This document shows, in pieces, positions 8,911-17,520 of a DNA stretch of 64,000 nt. A program made the position numbers and the translations under genes. The notes below the pieces were generated by a model. The model was not told the DNA's origin, made no database searches, and was given only the letters and a program-made list of their open reading frames with translations. The stretch is from Candidatus Sumerlaeota bacterium (GTDB lineage: Bacteria; Sumerlaeota; Sumerlaeia; MWCT01; JAUWMI01). Positions within the stretch are counted from its first letter, which is position 1. Every line of letters starts with the position of its first letter. Where the stretch lies: assembly GCA_030613245.1 (NCBI GenBank), contig JAUWMI010000006.1, positions 56,406-120,405 on the forward strand, given 5' to 3'.

Positions 8911-9513
8911 ATGCTGCAATGCGGCACTGGAGCTGATCTCGAACGGATGCTCTTCCTGGTGCCAGCTATAGTTCACCCGCAGCTCGAAGGTAATTAGTTT
9001 TTCCATGCGGGAATACGCGAAGTGATCAAGGTTCTCTACACAAACAGACGAGTGCGGCGGCCGCTTGCTCTCGTTACGATATATTGCTGTACGTACAAGC
9101 GCATTCTCCTTCCGCGCGTAGACCACGTATACAGGATCCCTTGGCTCATAAGTAGCAAGGCGCAGAATCAGGGTCTTCTCGTCTTCCTGCCAGGAGTCGA
9201 GCTCGGATTTCACCGCCACTGCGCTTTTGATGTCTTTGATCAGGGCAGTCGCAGCCAGGCGCAGTTGATTGCGGCCATGAGAATCGAGCATGCCGGTGTG
9301 GCTGCGGCGCATCACGTACAGGCTCAGCGTGGTGAGGGGAACAGCAAGAATGCTGATCATAGCAACGACGATCAGAAGTTCAATGAGGGTTACCCCGAGC
9401 GAGGCAGCTGGTTGTCGCCCGTACGGACGCAGAGCGTTACGATGACCTCCATACTTCCCGCGCTGTCGGTGGCCGCGCTCAACAACTCTCTGTTGTATAC
9501 ACCGCTGCATCAC
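8893..9513 (-). CDS. Prepilin-like protein (PilW/GspJ type)
   Basis: Minor pilin-type subunit. The cleavage site is Gly40 followed by VTLIELLIVVAMISILAV, Glu at mature position 5, then a periplasmic domain with strand-rich segments. The 40-residue leader is long and basic for a prepilin. Translation is coupled: the GTG start at 9513 overlaps the stop of the upstream gene. The C-terminus VGAFN and the stop codon come from a dispersed palindrome, so the natural end may once have been elsewhere. PilW versus GspJ cannot be separated by eye. Confidence 0.8.
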   Translation of the reverse strand: MMQRCIQQRVVERGHRQRGKYGGHRNALRPYGRQPAASLGVTLIELLIVVAMISILAVPLTTLSLYVMRRSHTGMLDSHGRNQLRLAATALIKDIKSAVAVKSELDSWQEDEKTLILRLATYEPRDPVYVVYARKENALVRTAIYRNESKRPPHSSVCVENLDHFAYSRMEKLITFELRVNYSWHQEEHPFEISSSAALQHVGAFN

Positions 9514-9890
9514 GATCCTTCTTCAATCGGTTTTGCGATCATAGTAACGAGCCGGATAGGTCGGAATCCTTTGGCTGAAGTATGGGTCATGGTAATAGTG
9601 ATTTCTTTCATATTGCCGTTGTGGAGCGACCTAATGGCAATTTCTCCTCGATCATTCGAGCTCGAGAAATTCTCCAGCTCTTTGGTTCCGTCAGTAATCT
9701 CCTCATAGGGAAGTGTCTTCAAACGTTCTATTTCCGCACTAGCACGCAGGCTAAGGCGCAGCGTCACCTCGGAGCGGTTTTCCAGGTGTGCAGAAGCGGA
9801 TATCACGCGCATAACCGCCACCAGAGCAATGCCCATCAGCGCGGCAACCACGAGCATCTCAATTAATGTCACGCCTCGAGTGCGATGCAT
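9510..9890 (-). CDS. Prepilin-like protein (PilV/GspI type)
   Basis: Small minor pilin of 126 residues. Cleavage is at Gly6 followed by VTLIEMLVVAALMGIALVA, Glu at position 5. The short leader and small size fit GspI/PilV. A RASAEIERLKTLPYEEI segment follows the helix, typical of the family. It starts two bases after the GspF-like gene ends and overlaps the next gene by four bases, so the three are one operon. Confidence 0.82.
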   Translation of the reverse strand: MHRTRGVTLIEMLVVAALMGIALVAVMRVISASAHLENRSEVTLRLSLRASAEIERLKTLPYEEITDGTKELENFSSSNDRGEIAIRSLHNGNMKEITITMTHTSAKGFRPIRLVTMIAKPIEEGS

Positions 9891-9892
9891 GG

Positions 9893-10942
9893 TTACCCCC
9901 GTCCAAGAATTTTGGGAATAGTAAACAGAGGAAGATAAAGCGAGATTACCATTATCCCGATAAGTAAGCCCAGGAGTATTATCAGGAACGGTTCGATGTA
10001 ATGAAAAGCTTCTTCGCGCAATTCGTAATAGCGGTCGTCATAGTATTGAGCAACGTCATAGAGCACGTTTTCCAGATCTCCGCGTTCCTCACCAGTTTTA
10101 ATCATCCAGATCGTAGATGGCGGGCAATAACGATTTTCCTCCAGGGCAGATGCGATGGTTTTTCCCTTGGCCACGTACTCTTCGATTCGTGCTACCATCT
10201 TCTGGCCAGCCGAATTGCGTAGAGTACCTCTGGTCAGATGGAGCGCGGTGTCGAGCGGAACGTTGCTGGTGAGCAGATTGGCCAGATTGCGCGCAAACGT
10301 CGAGATTAGATCGAAATAGGCAATCGAGCCAATAAAGGGAAGTCGCAGGAACAGGGCATCCAGAAATGTTCGCCCCGGTTTCGTGCGCCACAAGATATAG
10401 AGGAGAGCAATTACGCCAACAACCACAGCGATGATTTCCAGGTAATGGAAGCGCAAGACAGCTGAAAGCGAGAGAAGAAAAGCCGTTATCCAAGGGAGCT
10501 CCGCACCCATCTGGGCAAAGATCCTATCGAAATGAGGCAGGACTATGGTGAGAATTAATGAAAAAATCGCTATAAAGAGACAGGCAATGACCATTGGATA
10601 GCGGCAACTCGCTCGTAGAGTGCGCTCAACAGCAAGCGAGCGCTGGTAACCAGCTATGACGTTCAGCAGCACTTTACCCAGGTTGCCGCTTTCTTCGCCG
10701 GCTCGAACCATGGTGATATAGTAGTCCTCAAGCACATCCTTGCGGGCACCTAATGCTGCCGAGAGCGATTCGCCTTTCTCGACACGACGCAGAAGGTCAT
10801 TGACTATAGCCTTGAGTCGGCCATCGAGTTCTTTGGCCAGGTGCCTGAGCCCCTCATCCATCGGCATACCAGCCTTTACAATAGCGTGGAGCTCCTTGTT
10901 CAGGCGAATCAGATCCTCTTTTGAGAGTTTTTTCCCTGCCAT
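9893..10942 (-). CDS. Type IV pilus/type II secretion platform protein (PilC/GspF family)
   Basis: Polytopic inner-membrane platform protein that couples the assembly ATPase to pilin extraction. The 349 residues hold two T2SSF domains: the first with AIVKAGMPMDEGLRHLAKEL, the second with RNLANLLTSNVPLDTALHLT and TGEERGDLENVLYDVAQYY. Three membrane segments (about 120-145, 165-185 and 320-342) give the standard topology. Length is slightly below that of PilC (about 400) because the cytoplasmic N-terminus is short. The cognate ATPase gene (pilB/gspE) is not next to it here. Confidence 0.9.
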   Translation of the reverse strand: MAGKKLSKEDLIRLNKELHAIVKAGMPMDEGLRHLAKELDGRLKAIVNDLLRRVEKGESLSAALGARKDVLEDYYITMVRAGEESGNLGKVLLNVIAGYQRSLAVERTLRASCRYPMVIACLFIAIFSLILTIVLPHFDRIFAQMGAELPWITAFLLSLSAVLRFHYLEIIAVVVGVIALLYILWRTKPGRTFLDALFLRLPFIGSIAYFDLISTFARNLANLLTSNVPLDTALHLTRGTLRNSAGQKMVARIEEYVAKGKTIASALEENRYCPPSTIWMIKTGEERGDLENVLYDVAQYYDDRYYELREEAFHYIEPFLIILLGLLIGIMVISLYLPLFTIPKILGRG

Positions 10943-10995
10943 AGTGTGCTGCTCCTTGAATCAGTCAACTGCTCTGTGGCTTTACGCGTATCTTT

Positions 10996-12450
10996 CTATC
11001 CGCCTCCTGCTATGATTAAGCCTGGAATGTTAAAAATTGGCAAATAGAACGCTATCACTAACAATCCGATGAGAAATGCAATAATGAGGTGCACGATTGG
11101 CTCGAGTGTGGTGGTAAGTTTAGTAAATCCTGCCTCACCATCCTTGGCCAGCCTTCTCGCAATGTCAATCAGCTCGGTATCCAGCGCTTCTGCGAATTCG
11201 GCCATGGAGACCCAGTGTTTGGTCATCCGCGGAAAGATACGCACCTGTTCAAGCGCTGCAGCGAACGGCACGCCCTTTTCAATCTGGGCCTGTAACCTTT
11301 CCATGTTCCGGGAAAAGACCAGCCCTTTATCAATACAGCGGGCCACACGTACAGCCTCGTTGATCGGCAGACCCGCTCTGAGCTGGAAACCGAGAGCCAT
11401 AAGGAACCGTGAAGCACTAAGCGGTCGCGCCACCCGCCTGATCACTGGCACGTAGTATTTTAACGAACTCCATAGGCTGAAAATAACGATCGCCATCATC
11501 ACGAGGTAGAGAAGACCAAGGATGCCTTCGGAATATATACTTGTTATGAAATTAATCACTGATGTGCTGAATGCAGGCAGCGTCGCATTCATTTGAGCAA
11601 AGATCTCCTCCAACTTGGCCACTATTTTGATGGTGATAAACGAAATTATCAGCGCGGCGAAGAAAAAGAGTATGACGGGATAAGCGAAGTTCTTGATGCC
11701 AATAAAGTAGAAGCGGCCACGCCAGCGCTCATATTCTGCGACCTGATTCATGACCTCTTCCATTTTCCCTGTGGCTTCACCGGTCTTTATCATCGTTGTG
11801 TGAAAAGGCAAAAAGAGACGGCGCATAGATCCCATCGCTGCGGACAGCGAGGTACCCTTAGCCAGCTTCGTGGCCAGCTCCCTGGCAGCACGCCGTACAA
11901 GATAGCTATCGTTGATTTTCACCGATTGAATGTTCATCCGCAGGAAAAAGAGAAGAAAAATTAAAAGGATAAGCGCGCCCAAAATGTTAAACAGACAAAA
12001 AAGTACAATACAGATAACAAGAACGCCGAAGAAGAACCAAAGCACAGACGCGGGACGCCAGACAAAAAGCATCAGAAGAAACAAGGGGGCCCCGATCACA
12101 AGAGCAAAACCCCCGACTGGGGACATCTCTTCTAACGCGATGGGAAGGAGGCGCAAGATGAGATATATCTCAATCGTGGCGAAAATGAGAGACATAACAA
12201 TCAGCGTCATGGTATAATGGACAGGAATTCGAACCTGGCGTGGCGAAGCTATAGTACGCAGACCCTCAGCAAAAGGTATCTGATGTTTAACCATGAGGCC
12301 TAGCTGGTTGAGAAGACGACGCACAACGCGCGAGCGGATGAAGCGCGGGGTGAAAAAGAGAAGAAAGTTCAGCCGTATACCCTCGAATAGATTTTCTTCA
12401 AAGAATAAAGAACGCAATTTACTCATCAGCTGCTTAATCCTATCATGCAA
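10996..12450 (-). CDS. Second, enlarged PilC/GspF family protein
   Basis: Paralogue of the neighbouring platform protein and first gene of the operon. The C-terminal 330 residues contain a recognisable pair of T2SSF domains (RAARELATKLAKGTSLSAAM; LMALGFQLRAGLPINEAVRV) with the final membrane helix LIIAFLIGLLVIAFYLPI. The N-terminal 170 residues are extra: a weak platform-like motif (LNQLGLMVKHQIPFAEGL) and about four additional hydrophobic segments. At 484 residues it is clearly longer than the family norm. It may form a heteromeric platform with the downstream GspF, as seen where two F-type genes are adjacent (inference). Two F genes but no E gene is unusual. Confidence 0.85.
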   Translation of the reverse strand: MHDRIKQLMSKLRSLFFEENLFEGIRLNFLLFFTPRFIRSRVVRRLLNQLGLMVKHQIPFAEGLRTIASPRQVRIPVHYTMTLIVMSLIFATIEIYLILRLLPIALEEMSPVGGFALVIGAPLFLLMLFVWRPASVLWFFFGVLVICIVLFCLFNILGALILLIFLLFFLRMNIQSVKINDSYLVRRAARELATKLAKGTSLSAAMGSMRRLFLPFHTTMIKTGEATGKMEEVMNQVAEYERWRGRFYFIGIKNFAYPVILFFFAALIISFITIKIVAKLEEIFAQMNATLPAFSTSVINFITSIYSEGILGLLYLVMMAIVIFSLWSSLKYYVPVIRRVARPLSASRFLMALGFQLRAGLPINEAVRVARCIDKGLVFSRNMERLQAQIEKGVPFAAALEQVRIFPRMTKHWVSMAEFAEALDTELIDIARRLAKDGEAGFTKLTTTLEPIVHLIIAFLIGLLVIAFYLPIFNIPGLIIAGGG

Positions 12451-12469
12451 AGTTGCTTTTTACCAGCAG

Positions 12470-12539
12470 GGCAGGCATCCTGCCTGCCGTTTGAAGCGCC
12501 TGCTGCCAGGCAGCCTGTAGCACTGGCATCTTGCCAGTG
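12470..12539. repeat. Triple hairpin array, GCAGGCATCC family
   Basis: Three short hairpins in a row: GGCAGGCA-TCC-TGCCTGCC (12470-12488), a CTGCC-AG-GCAG hairpin near 12503-12513, and CACTGGCA-TCT-TGCCAGTG (12521-12539). The first shares its stem with 3800-3819. The outer two have the same three-base TCC/TCT loop. Confidence 0.55.
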
Positions 12540-12551
12540 GTAGGGATTTGA

Positions 12552-12623
12552 TTAATGAGTTTGCTCCATGGAGGCAGCCAGAGCAGCAAGACAGATAAAG
12601 AGTACAACGACTCTCTTGCTCAT
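12552..12623 (-). pseudogene. Remnant signal peptide of a WG-repeat protein paralogue
   Basis: A 23-codon frame begins ATG at 12623 after GGAGCGTAGCC and encodes a secretion signal (SKRVVVLFICLAALAAS), then stops. The FICLAALA core is identical in the start of the WG-repeat protein at 13.9 kb, at protein and nearly at DNA level. It is best read as the truncated 5' end of a second WG-repeat gene whose body has been lost. Confidence 0.55.
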
Positions 12624-12739
12624 GGCTACGCTCCTTTTTTACAAATTACAGGCATTGCGCCTACCGTACAGTGTTTTTGCTACCCATTGCGCAGAGTGGT
12701 ATACTAAAATATGGTAAAGTCCTCATGCAAAACACGGCG

Positions 12740-13939
12740 TCAGGCAATGTACCAGAGCATCTCTATAGGTCCGCAATCGCTTAATTTGTAGGCCTCCAAA
12801 CATACTTCCCCGTCTTGTCTATGTAGCCTGACTTGCCACCAATCGTTACATGTGCAAGGCCGTCGTAAAAGTCCCAAGCCACGTCGAACTGCGGCTTGAT
12901 AACTATACTTTACCGTCTTATCAATGTAGCCATGCTTCCACTTATCGGCCAGATTTACGCTTATACGGGCCATGCCTTCGGAAAAAGATAAAGCATCATC
13001 GAATTGTGGCTTGGCCATATACTTTCCCGTCTTGTCAATATAGCCATACTTATCGCCAATCCTCACATTTGCCAGTCCTTCACAAAAGTCTCCAGCATAC
13101 TCAAACTGTGGCCTTATGATTATCTCTCCCGTCTTGTCGATATAGCCATACTTGCTGCCAATTCTTACTCTTGCCAGTTCATCATAAAAGTCCCAGGTCT
13201 CATCGAATTGCGGCTTGATGACTATTTTCCCCGTTCTGTCTATATATCCCCACTTGTTGCCCGTGAATACACGCGCCAGCCCTTCGGAAAAGACACCAGC
13301 ATAAGTGAAATGCCACTGCGGCTTGATGACGTACTTGCCCGTTTTGTCGATATACCCCGACCCTCCAAACTTTGCACGCACGCCTGCCAGACCATCAGAA
13401 AAGCGACCGGCCCTATCGAATTGCGGCTTGACTACATACTCCCCCGTCTTGTCTATATAGCCGCACTTGCCGTCAACAATATCGCCAATCCGCACTGCTG
13501 CCAGCCCTTCGGAAAAGTCCATAGTCACGTCGAACCTCGGCTTGATAACTATATTCCCCTTCTTGTTGATATAGCCATACTTGCCGTGAGGAATATCGCC
13601 AATTCGTATCCGTGCCAGCCCTTCGCAAAATTCGCGAATCTCATCGAACTTCGGTTTGACTACATACTTTCCCGTCTTGTCGATATAGCCCCATTTGCCA
13701 TCAGCAATATCGCCAATCCGTACGCGCGCCAGCCCTTCGGAAAAGCGACAACAAATATCGAATTGAGGATCGATGACTATCTTCCCCGTTCCATCAATAT
13801 ATCCGCATTTGCCGTTGATCTCTACGGAATACAGTGCACTTGACTGCTTCGTTTCCTCTTGTTTGCTTCCTCCGATAGTGCTCGATGAGACAGCCAAAGC
13901 AGCAAGACAGATGAATAGCGCTATGTCTCTCTTTATAAT
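12740..13939 (-). CDS. Secreted WG-repeat protein, frameshifted near its 3' end
   Basis: Exported protein built of about ten WG/GYIDKTGK(Y/I)-type repeats of roughly 38 residues (pattern GYIDKTGKYVVKPQFD, then FSEGLARVRIGD). The function of the family is unknown; it is often surface-linked. The frame extends upstream of the first usual start (TTG, 13897) through a signal peptide (KRDIALFICLAALAVSS). The strong site AAGGAGG, six bases away, points to an ATT codon at 13939 as the start. An extra T at 12907 breaks the last repeat. Removing it restores IVIKPQFDVAWDFYDG and KTGKYVWRPTN with a stop at 12781. As given, the frame runs on to 12740 with unrelated residues. Sequencing error and true pseudogene are both possible. 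Confidence 0.75.
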   Translation of the reverse strand: MIKRDIALFICLAALAVSSSTIGGSKQEETKQSSALYSVEINGKCGYIDGTGKIVIDPQFDICCRFSEGLARVRIGDIADGKWGYIDKTGKYVVKPKFDEIREFCEGLARIRIGDIPHGKYGYINKKGNIVIKPRFDVTMDFSEGLAAVRIGDIVDGKCGYIDKTGEYVVKPQFDRAGRFSDGLAGVRAKFGGSGYIDKTGKYVIKPQWHFTYAGVFSEGLARVFTGNKWGYIDRTGKIVIKPQFDETWDFYDELARVRIGSKYGYIDKTGEIIIRPQFEYAGDFCEGLANVRIGDKYGYIDKTGKYMAKPQFDDALSFSEGMARISVNLADKWKHGYIDKTVKYSYQAAVRRGLGLLRRPCTCNDWWQVRLHRQDGEVCLEAYKLSDCGPIEMLWYIA

Positions 13940-14101
13940 TGCTAACCTCCTTTTCCAAACCTATGAGGTGGATTGAAAAGCAAATAATTGTTCCGGCTCA
14001 TTAATCAAACCCCTACAGAATGCGAGACGCCCTTGAGACAGCCAGCCAAAGGCGGACGCTACCTCTTAAGAGACAGCAACTGCTTTCATTCATTTATGCG
14101 C

Positions 14102-15577
14102 CTAAGGTATATTAATCTCCATATCGTATTTGACGCTCTTACCGCGCTGAAGGATGACAGGCATTTCCATTATACGCAACCTGCCGTTAAATTCTATTTT
14201 CACGACAATGCGGTACTTTCCCGGCTTACAGTTCACAAAGGCATAGAAACCCATGCCGCTGGTTCTCACCGTTTTGTTACCAGGAAGAAGAGTGACCAGT
14301 GCCGCGTCGAGCGGGAGTCCGCCTGGGCCTGTGGCAGTGCCATAGACGGAGGCCGACTCAGACCGGGTGAGCCACGGAGTGGCAGGCACAGGTGCAGGAT
14401 GCTGATAGACCCGCTCGCGCAATTGCCGGAGGAGTGCCGCGCGTGCTTTGTCCTCGCTGTTGTTTATGCCAAACCGGAAAATACAGGCGCCATCTGCTCC
14501 GTGCGTTCGGCAGGCAGCAATCTGCACAATACTTTCCTCCACAGTGTTGAGATACGAACCAGTACCAACGACAAAAAGCCGCCCCTCATGATTACTTATC
14601 GGATGTGCGGCACGGTGGTCAACGCCAAAGTTGATCCAATCGCGAAATCCCTGGGCACTTGCAGGATCGGATTCACGCCGGTAGTTCATCGGTATGGCGA
14701 CATCAATAATTCCCTCTTCAAGCCACGCAGGCCAATCCTGGCACGTATCGGCGTAGGCCCGGGTTTGGGCGAAGTCGTTGCTGATACTGCCCCAGGCGAT
14801 GGCGCATGCCGAGAGTTTGAGGGCAGGCTTAAGCAGTTTGGTCTCAATGTTGATTCTGCGCACAAGGTTGGTAATCTGCTCGCGGCGCCATTCGCACCAT
14901 TGCGCATCATCGGGCGCAGGCATGTCAGTGCGTTGGTAGCGTTTCTGGAAGCGCTGGAGCGCAATCGGGTTGTAGCCGTAGCCGCCTTCGCGATAGCGAA
15001 CGTAATCGAGGTTCAGGCCATCAACGTCGTAGTTTTTCACAATCTCTTTACACACGCTCACGATGTAGTCCTCGACGCCTGGCACACCCGCATCGAGCCA
15101 GACCCGTGGAGGATCTTCACTCTTGCTCTTATCAAATGGTTCAGTGACCCATTCGGGATGCTGTGTCCAGACGTGGTTGTCAGGCGGTTCTTTGCGCTCG
15201 AGCCACACCGGAAACAGAACCACCCAGGGATGGACTTCAATGTAAGGTTTCCCCAGGCGGGTATCGTGTGCACAGGTGATGAATTCTTGAAGTGCGTCGA
15301 ACGCCACTGGCTTATCAGACGGGCTAAACATGGGAATAGTAGTTGAGCGATAGTAAGCACGGCCGCGACGATGCGCAACAGGGAGAATGGCATTGAGATT
15401 TGCCGCGCGTGCGTCTTCGACCGCCTTGAGGATGCTCTCGGGCGAGTTGATGTCTTCCTGAAATGTAAGAATCCAGGCCATGCGATACTCTGGTGGATCA
15501 GCTGTTGTGGGGGCAAAGGGTGAGAGTGTGGCACAGCCAATCAGGAACATCAGCGTCAAGATCACCATAGGTCTCAT
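14102..15577 (-). CDS. Lipoprotein, glycosyl-hydrolase-like (GHL10/DUF187 type) with C-terminal regulatory-like domain
   Basis: Outer-surface or periplasmic lipoprotein. The ATG at 15577 follows AAGGAGG and gives a lipobox signal (MVILTLMFLIGCATLS). The catalytic-like TIM-barrel part has the features of glycosyl-hydrolase-like 10 proteins: ILTFQEDINSPESI at the first strand, LGKPYIEVHPWV, VDGLNLDYVRYR on strand 4, and IDVAIPMNYRRE on a late strand. The last about 80 residues form a carboxypeptidase-regulatory-like beta sandwich (VYGTATGPGGLPLDAALVTL). The frame remains open to 15637, but that start lacks a ribosome site and would bury the signal. The sugar substrate is unknown. Confidence 0.82.
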   Translation of the reverse strand: MRPMVILTLMFLIGCATLSPFAPTTADPPEYRMAWILTFQEDINSPESILKAVEDARAANLNAILPVAHRRGRAYYRSTTIPMFSPSDKPVAFDALQEFITCAHDTRLGKPYIEVHPWVVLFPVWLERKEPPDNHVWTQHPEWVTEPFDKSKSEDPPRVWLDAGVPGVEDYIVSVCKEIVKNYDVDGLNLDYVRYREGGYGYNPIALQRFQKRYQRTDMPAPDDAQWCEWRREQITNLVRRINIETKLLKPALKLSACAIAWGSISNDFAQTRAYADTCQDWPAWLEEGIIDVAIPMNYRRESDPASAQGFRDWINFGVDHRAAHPISNHEGRLFVVGTGSYLNTVEESIVQIAACRTHGADGACIFRFGINNSEDKARAALLRQLRERVYQHPAPVPATPWLTRSESASVYGTATGPGGLPLDAALVTLLPGNKTVRTSGMGFYAFVNCKPGKYRIVVKIEFNGRLRIMEMPVILQRGKSVKYDMEINIP

Positions 15578-15614
15578 TATATGAGCCTCCTTTTCACAAC
15601 GTATCATTCTGCGA

Positions 15615-15640
15615 AGGGCCACGCCGCGGTGTGCCACTAC
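15615..15640. repeat. Degenerate copy of the GTAGGGGC palindrome family
   Basis: On the minus strand GTAGTGGCACACCGCGGCGT... matches the copy at 28803-28830 with a few changes. It lies between the lipoprotein and glycosyltransferase genes. Confidence 0.4.
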
Positions 15641-15656
15641 AATTCCAGGGCGTGTA

Positions 15657-16847
15657 TTATGGTAAAGCAGTCTGCGACACTCCCTTTTTCTTCGCAGTGT
15701 ATGATTGAATCAAATCGTACAGCATCTGGACGTTTTTCTCCCACGTGTGATCTCTGGCAAAGGTGACTGAGCGCTCGCAGAGCACCTCACGATTCTTGTA
15801 CGCCTCTTGAATGGCAGAAGCGAATTCATCGGCTGACGAGGCAATCAACGCTGGCGAACCCAGGCGCGTCATCTCGTCCCACTCTGTTGATACAACAGGT
15901 AGCCCGGCAGCCATATATTCGTACAGCTTGATCGGGTTAACAGCCTCAATAAGGGGAAGCCGTTTAAAAGGAATGATTCCTACGTCTGCGTGATGCAAGT
16001 AGGCAGGGAGCTCCTGATAATCACGCGGGCCGAGGAGAAAAATATTCCGTATTCCTTGCAAGGCTCGCAGATTGATACTGGAGGGGCCAATCACTACGAA
16101 CGAGAAGCGGCTCAGGCGGCTGGCCACCGCGCGCAGCAATGGCACATCGAACCAGAAGTCAATCATGCCGACGTAGATCACGCGTGGCCCGGGAATGTCA
16201 GCATATTCGCGCGGCGTTCGCACATGCTGAACCTGAAAGTGGTCAAAATCCGCCGCATTGGGAATATAGTATACATCGCTGGGCCGCAGCTGGCGAGCCT
16301 TATCAGTCAGGCGATGCGCTGTGGTGAGCACCACGTCAGCCTGGCGGATCAGGTCCTTGTCAATATCGAGCAGCGCGCGTGGAATATTGCCGAACCCCTC
16401 AAGATCGTCTTCCACGCGATACATCTTCACAGGTGCCTCGACCCAGTGAAAGACTTTGTGAAGCAAGAGATTGTTGAATATCAGCGCATCAGCATGAAGG
16501 AAGTCGTGCTTGCGTAGAAAGGCCTCGAGCGGCGGAACCGTGAAATTCAGACTGCGTTCTGCGACCCAGGAGGAGTTGAAGAAAATCGTATCGCGAATAG
16601 GCAGCAGCGTCAGCGGCACGTATGCTAGGAGGTTCGAGCCGTAACGTTTCCCTCCGCGACGCCAGAACGAAAACCGATTCAGAATGTGACGAAATTTGCG
16701 AAAGTTGAGCAGATGAAATGGCGAGACAGGCGCAGAAACGTAGAGCACCTGGTTGCGCGAATTCTTGCTGAAAAGCCGGGCATAGTGGTGGCCACAGACC
16801 TTGGCTACATTGTCCATGTAGCCGGTTTCGACCATGAAGATTTTCAT
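15657..16847 (-). CDS. Glycosyltransferase, GT4/TuaH-like
   Basis: Cytoplasmic GT-B glycosyltransferase, probably for surface polysaccharide. From the Met at 16847 (MKIFMVETGYMDN) the protein has 396 residues; the frame is open to 16922. The acceptor half has KMYRVEDDLEGFGNIP, a motif like the Y-x-x-x-D-D of TuaH-type enzymes. The donor half has RVIYVGMIDFWFDVPLL, then HHADVGIIPFK and NPIKLYEYMAAGLPVVST, the nucleotide-sugar site. Length and order are normal. Its neighbour downstream is the GHL10-like lipoprotein, so both may serve the envelope. Donor and acceptor are unknown. Confidence 0.82.
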   Translation of the reverse strand: MKIFMVETGYMDNVAKVCGHHYARLFSKNSRNQVLYVSAPVSPFHLLNFRKFRHILNRFSFWRRGGKRYGSNLLAYVPLTLLPIRDTIFFNSSWVAERSLNFTVPPLEAFLRKHDFLHADALIFNNLLLHKVFHWVEAPVKMYRVEDDLEGFGNIPRALLDIDKDLIRQADVVLTTAHRLTDKARQLRPSDVYYIPNAADFDHFQVQHVRTPREYADIPGPRVIYVGMIDFWFDVPLLRAVASRLSRFSFVVIGPSSINLRALQGIRNIFLLGPRDYQELPAYLHHADVGIIPFKRLPLIEAVNPIKLYEYMAAGLPVVSTEWDEMTRLGSPALIASSADEFASAIQEAYKNREVLCERSVTFARDHTWEKNVQMLYDLIQSYTAKKKGVSQTALP

Positions 16848-16979
16848 GCCACTGCCCTGCGTGCGTAAACCTGCTGTTAAGGGAAGAACTGAAACCCCGT
16901 ACTTGCGCGTGCTCGGATTCACAATAATACAGTGAGTATTCTATACGGCTGAGCAGTGGCTGTGTCAATTTGAAAGCAT

Positions 16980-17003
16980 GTAGGGGCGTTCAATTGAACG
17001 CCC
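16980..17003. repeat. Palindrome of the GTAGGGGC family
   Basis: GTAGGGGCGTTCAATTGAAC followed by GCCC: the inner 20 bases (16984-17003) are perfectly self-complementary. The right outer arm (CTAC) is missing. It lies directly beside the element at 17015-17161. Confidence 0.6.
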
Positions 17004-17014
17004 AAAGGATTTGA

Positions 17015-17161
17015 GCCACCGAGACACGAAGGCTTACAGTATTGAATTCTAAATTGCAAAGTGAAAAGTGCAAAAGGGGAATTTTAAAATTTGATATTTG
17101 CAATTCTAATTTCACAATTTTTCTCTCTTTTAGGTTCTCTGTGCCTCCGTGTCTCGGTGGC
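17015..17161. repeat. MITE-like element with 18-bp inverted ends (copy 1)
   Basis: GCCACCGAGACACGAAGG (17015-17032) and CCTCCGTGTCTCGGTGGC (17144-17161) are inverted repeats with 17 of 18 matches. They enclose an AT-rich middle. The inner 60 bases 17084-17143 recur at 39547-39606 with four mismatches. No coding capacity. Confidence 0.6.
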
Positions 17162-17236
17162 GTTTTATAATCAAGAAAAGGCAAAAAGGCTCCGCTTTTT
17201 AAGGCCCCAGCAGGTCGTCAATCTGCGCAAAAGGCC

Positions 17237-17264
17237 TTGACACCACCCCGCGCTATGGTATAGA
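17237..17264 (+). promoter_or_regulatory. Putative sigma-70 promoter of the tRNA pair
   Basis: TTGACA (17237-17242), 16-base spacer, TATAGA (17259-17264), about 64 bases before tRNA-Val. A perfect -35 box. The preceding 17162-17236 shows only a small AAAAAG/CTTTTT inverted repeat. Confidence 0.5.
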
Positions 17265-17327
17265 AAATCAGATTGTAGTTGCGCAGTCCTGGCTTATTAG
17301 AAGAGAACGAAATTTAATCGCACGGGG

Positions 17328-17403
17328 GGGCGGGTAGCTCAGTTGGGAGAGCATCAGCCTTACAAGCTGGGGGTCGCAGGTTCAACCCCTGTCCCGCCCA
17401 CCA
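17328..17403 (+). tRNA. tRNA-Val (anticodon TAC), CCA encoded
   Basis: Cloverleaf read by eye: acceptor GGGCGGG pairs with CCCGCCC (17393-17399), D-arm GCTC...GAGC, anticodon loop CTTACAA giving TAC, T-arm with GGTTCAACCC. Discriminator A at 17400 and CCA at 17401-17403. Confidence 0.95.
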
Positions 17404-17520
17404 CTGCTTCTTATAGAGGGCGAAAATAAGGCAGTTGGGCGCTGTGCCATACTAAAGCGCGCACTGCACTGCTCATTGAAATATAACAACTTCCGCAAAA
17501 CGGATGATTCAATCCAGGGC

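Noticed and set aside
13004..13843. Plus-strand frame of 279 codons
   Set aside because: Antisense shadow of the WG-repeat gene; the repeats produce long open antisense frames.
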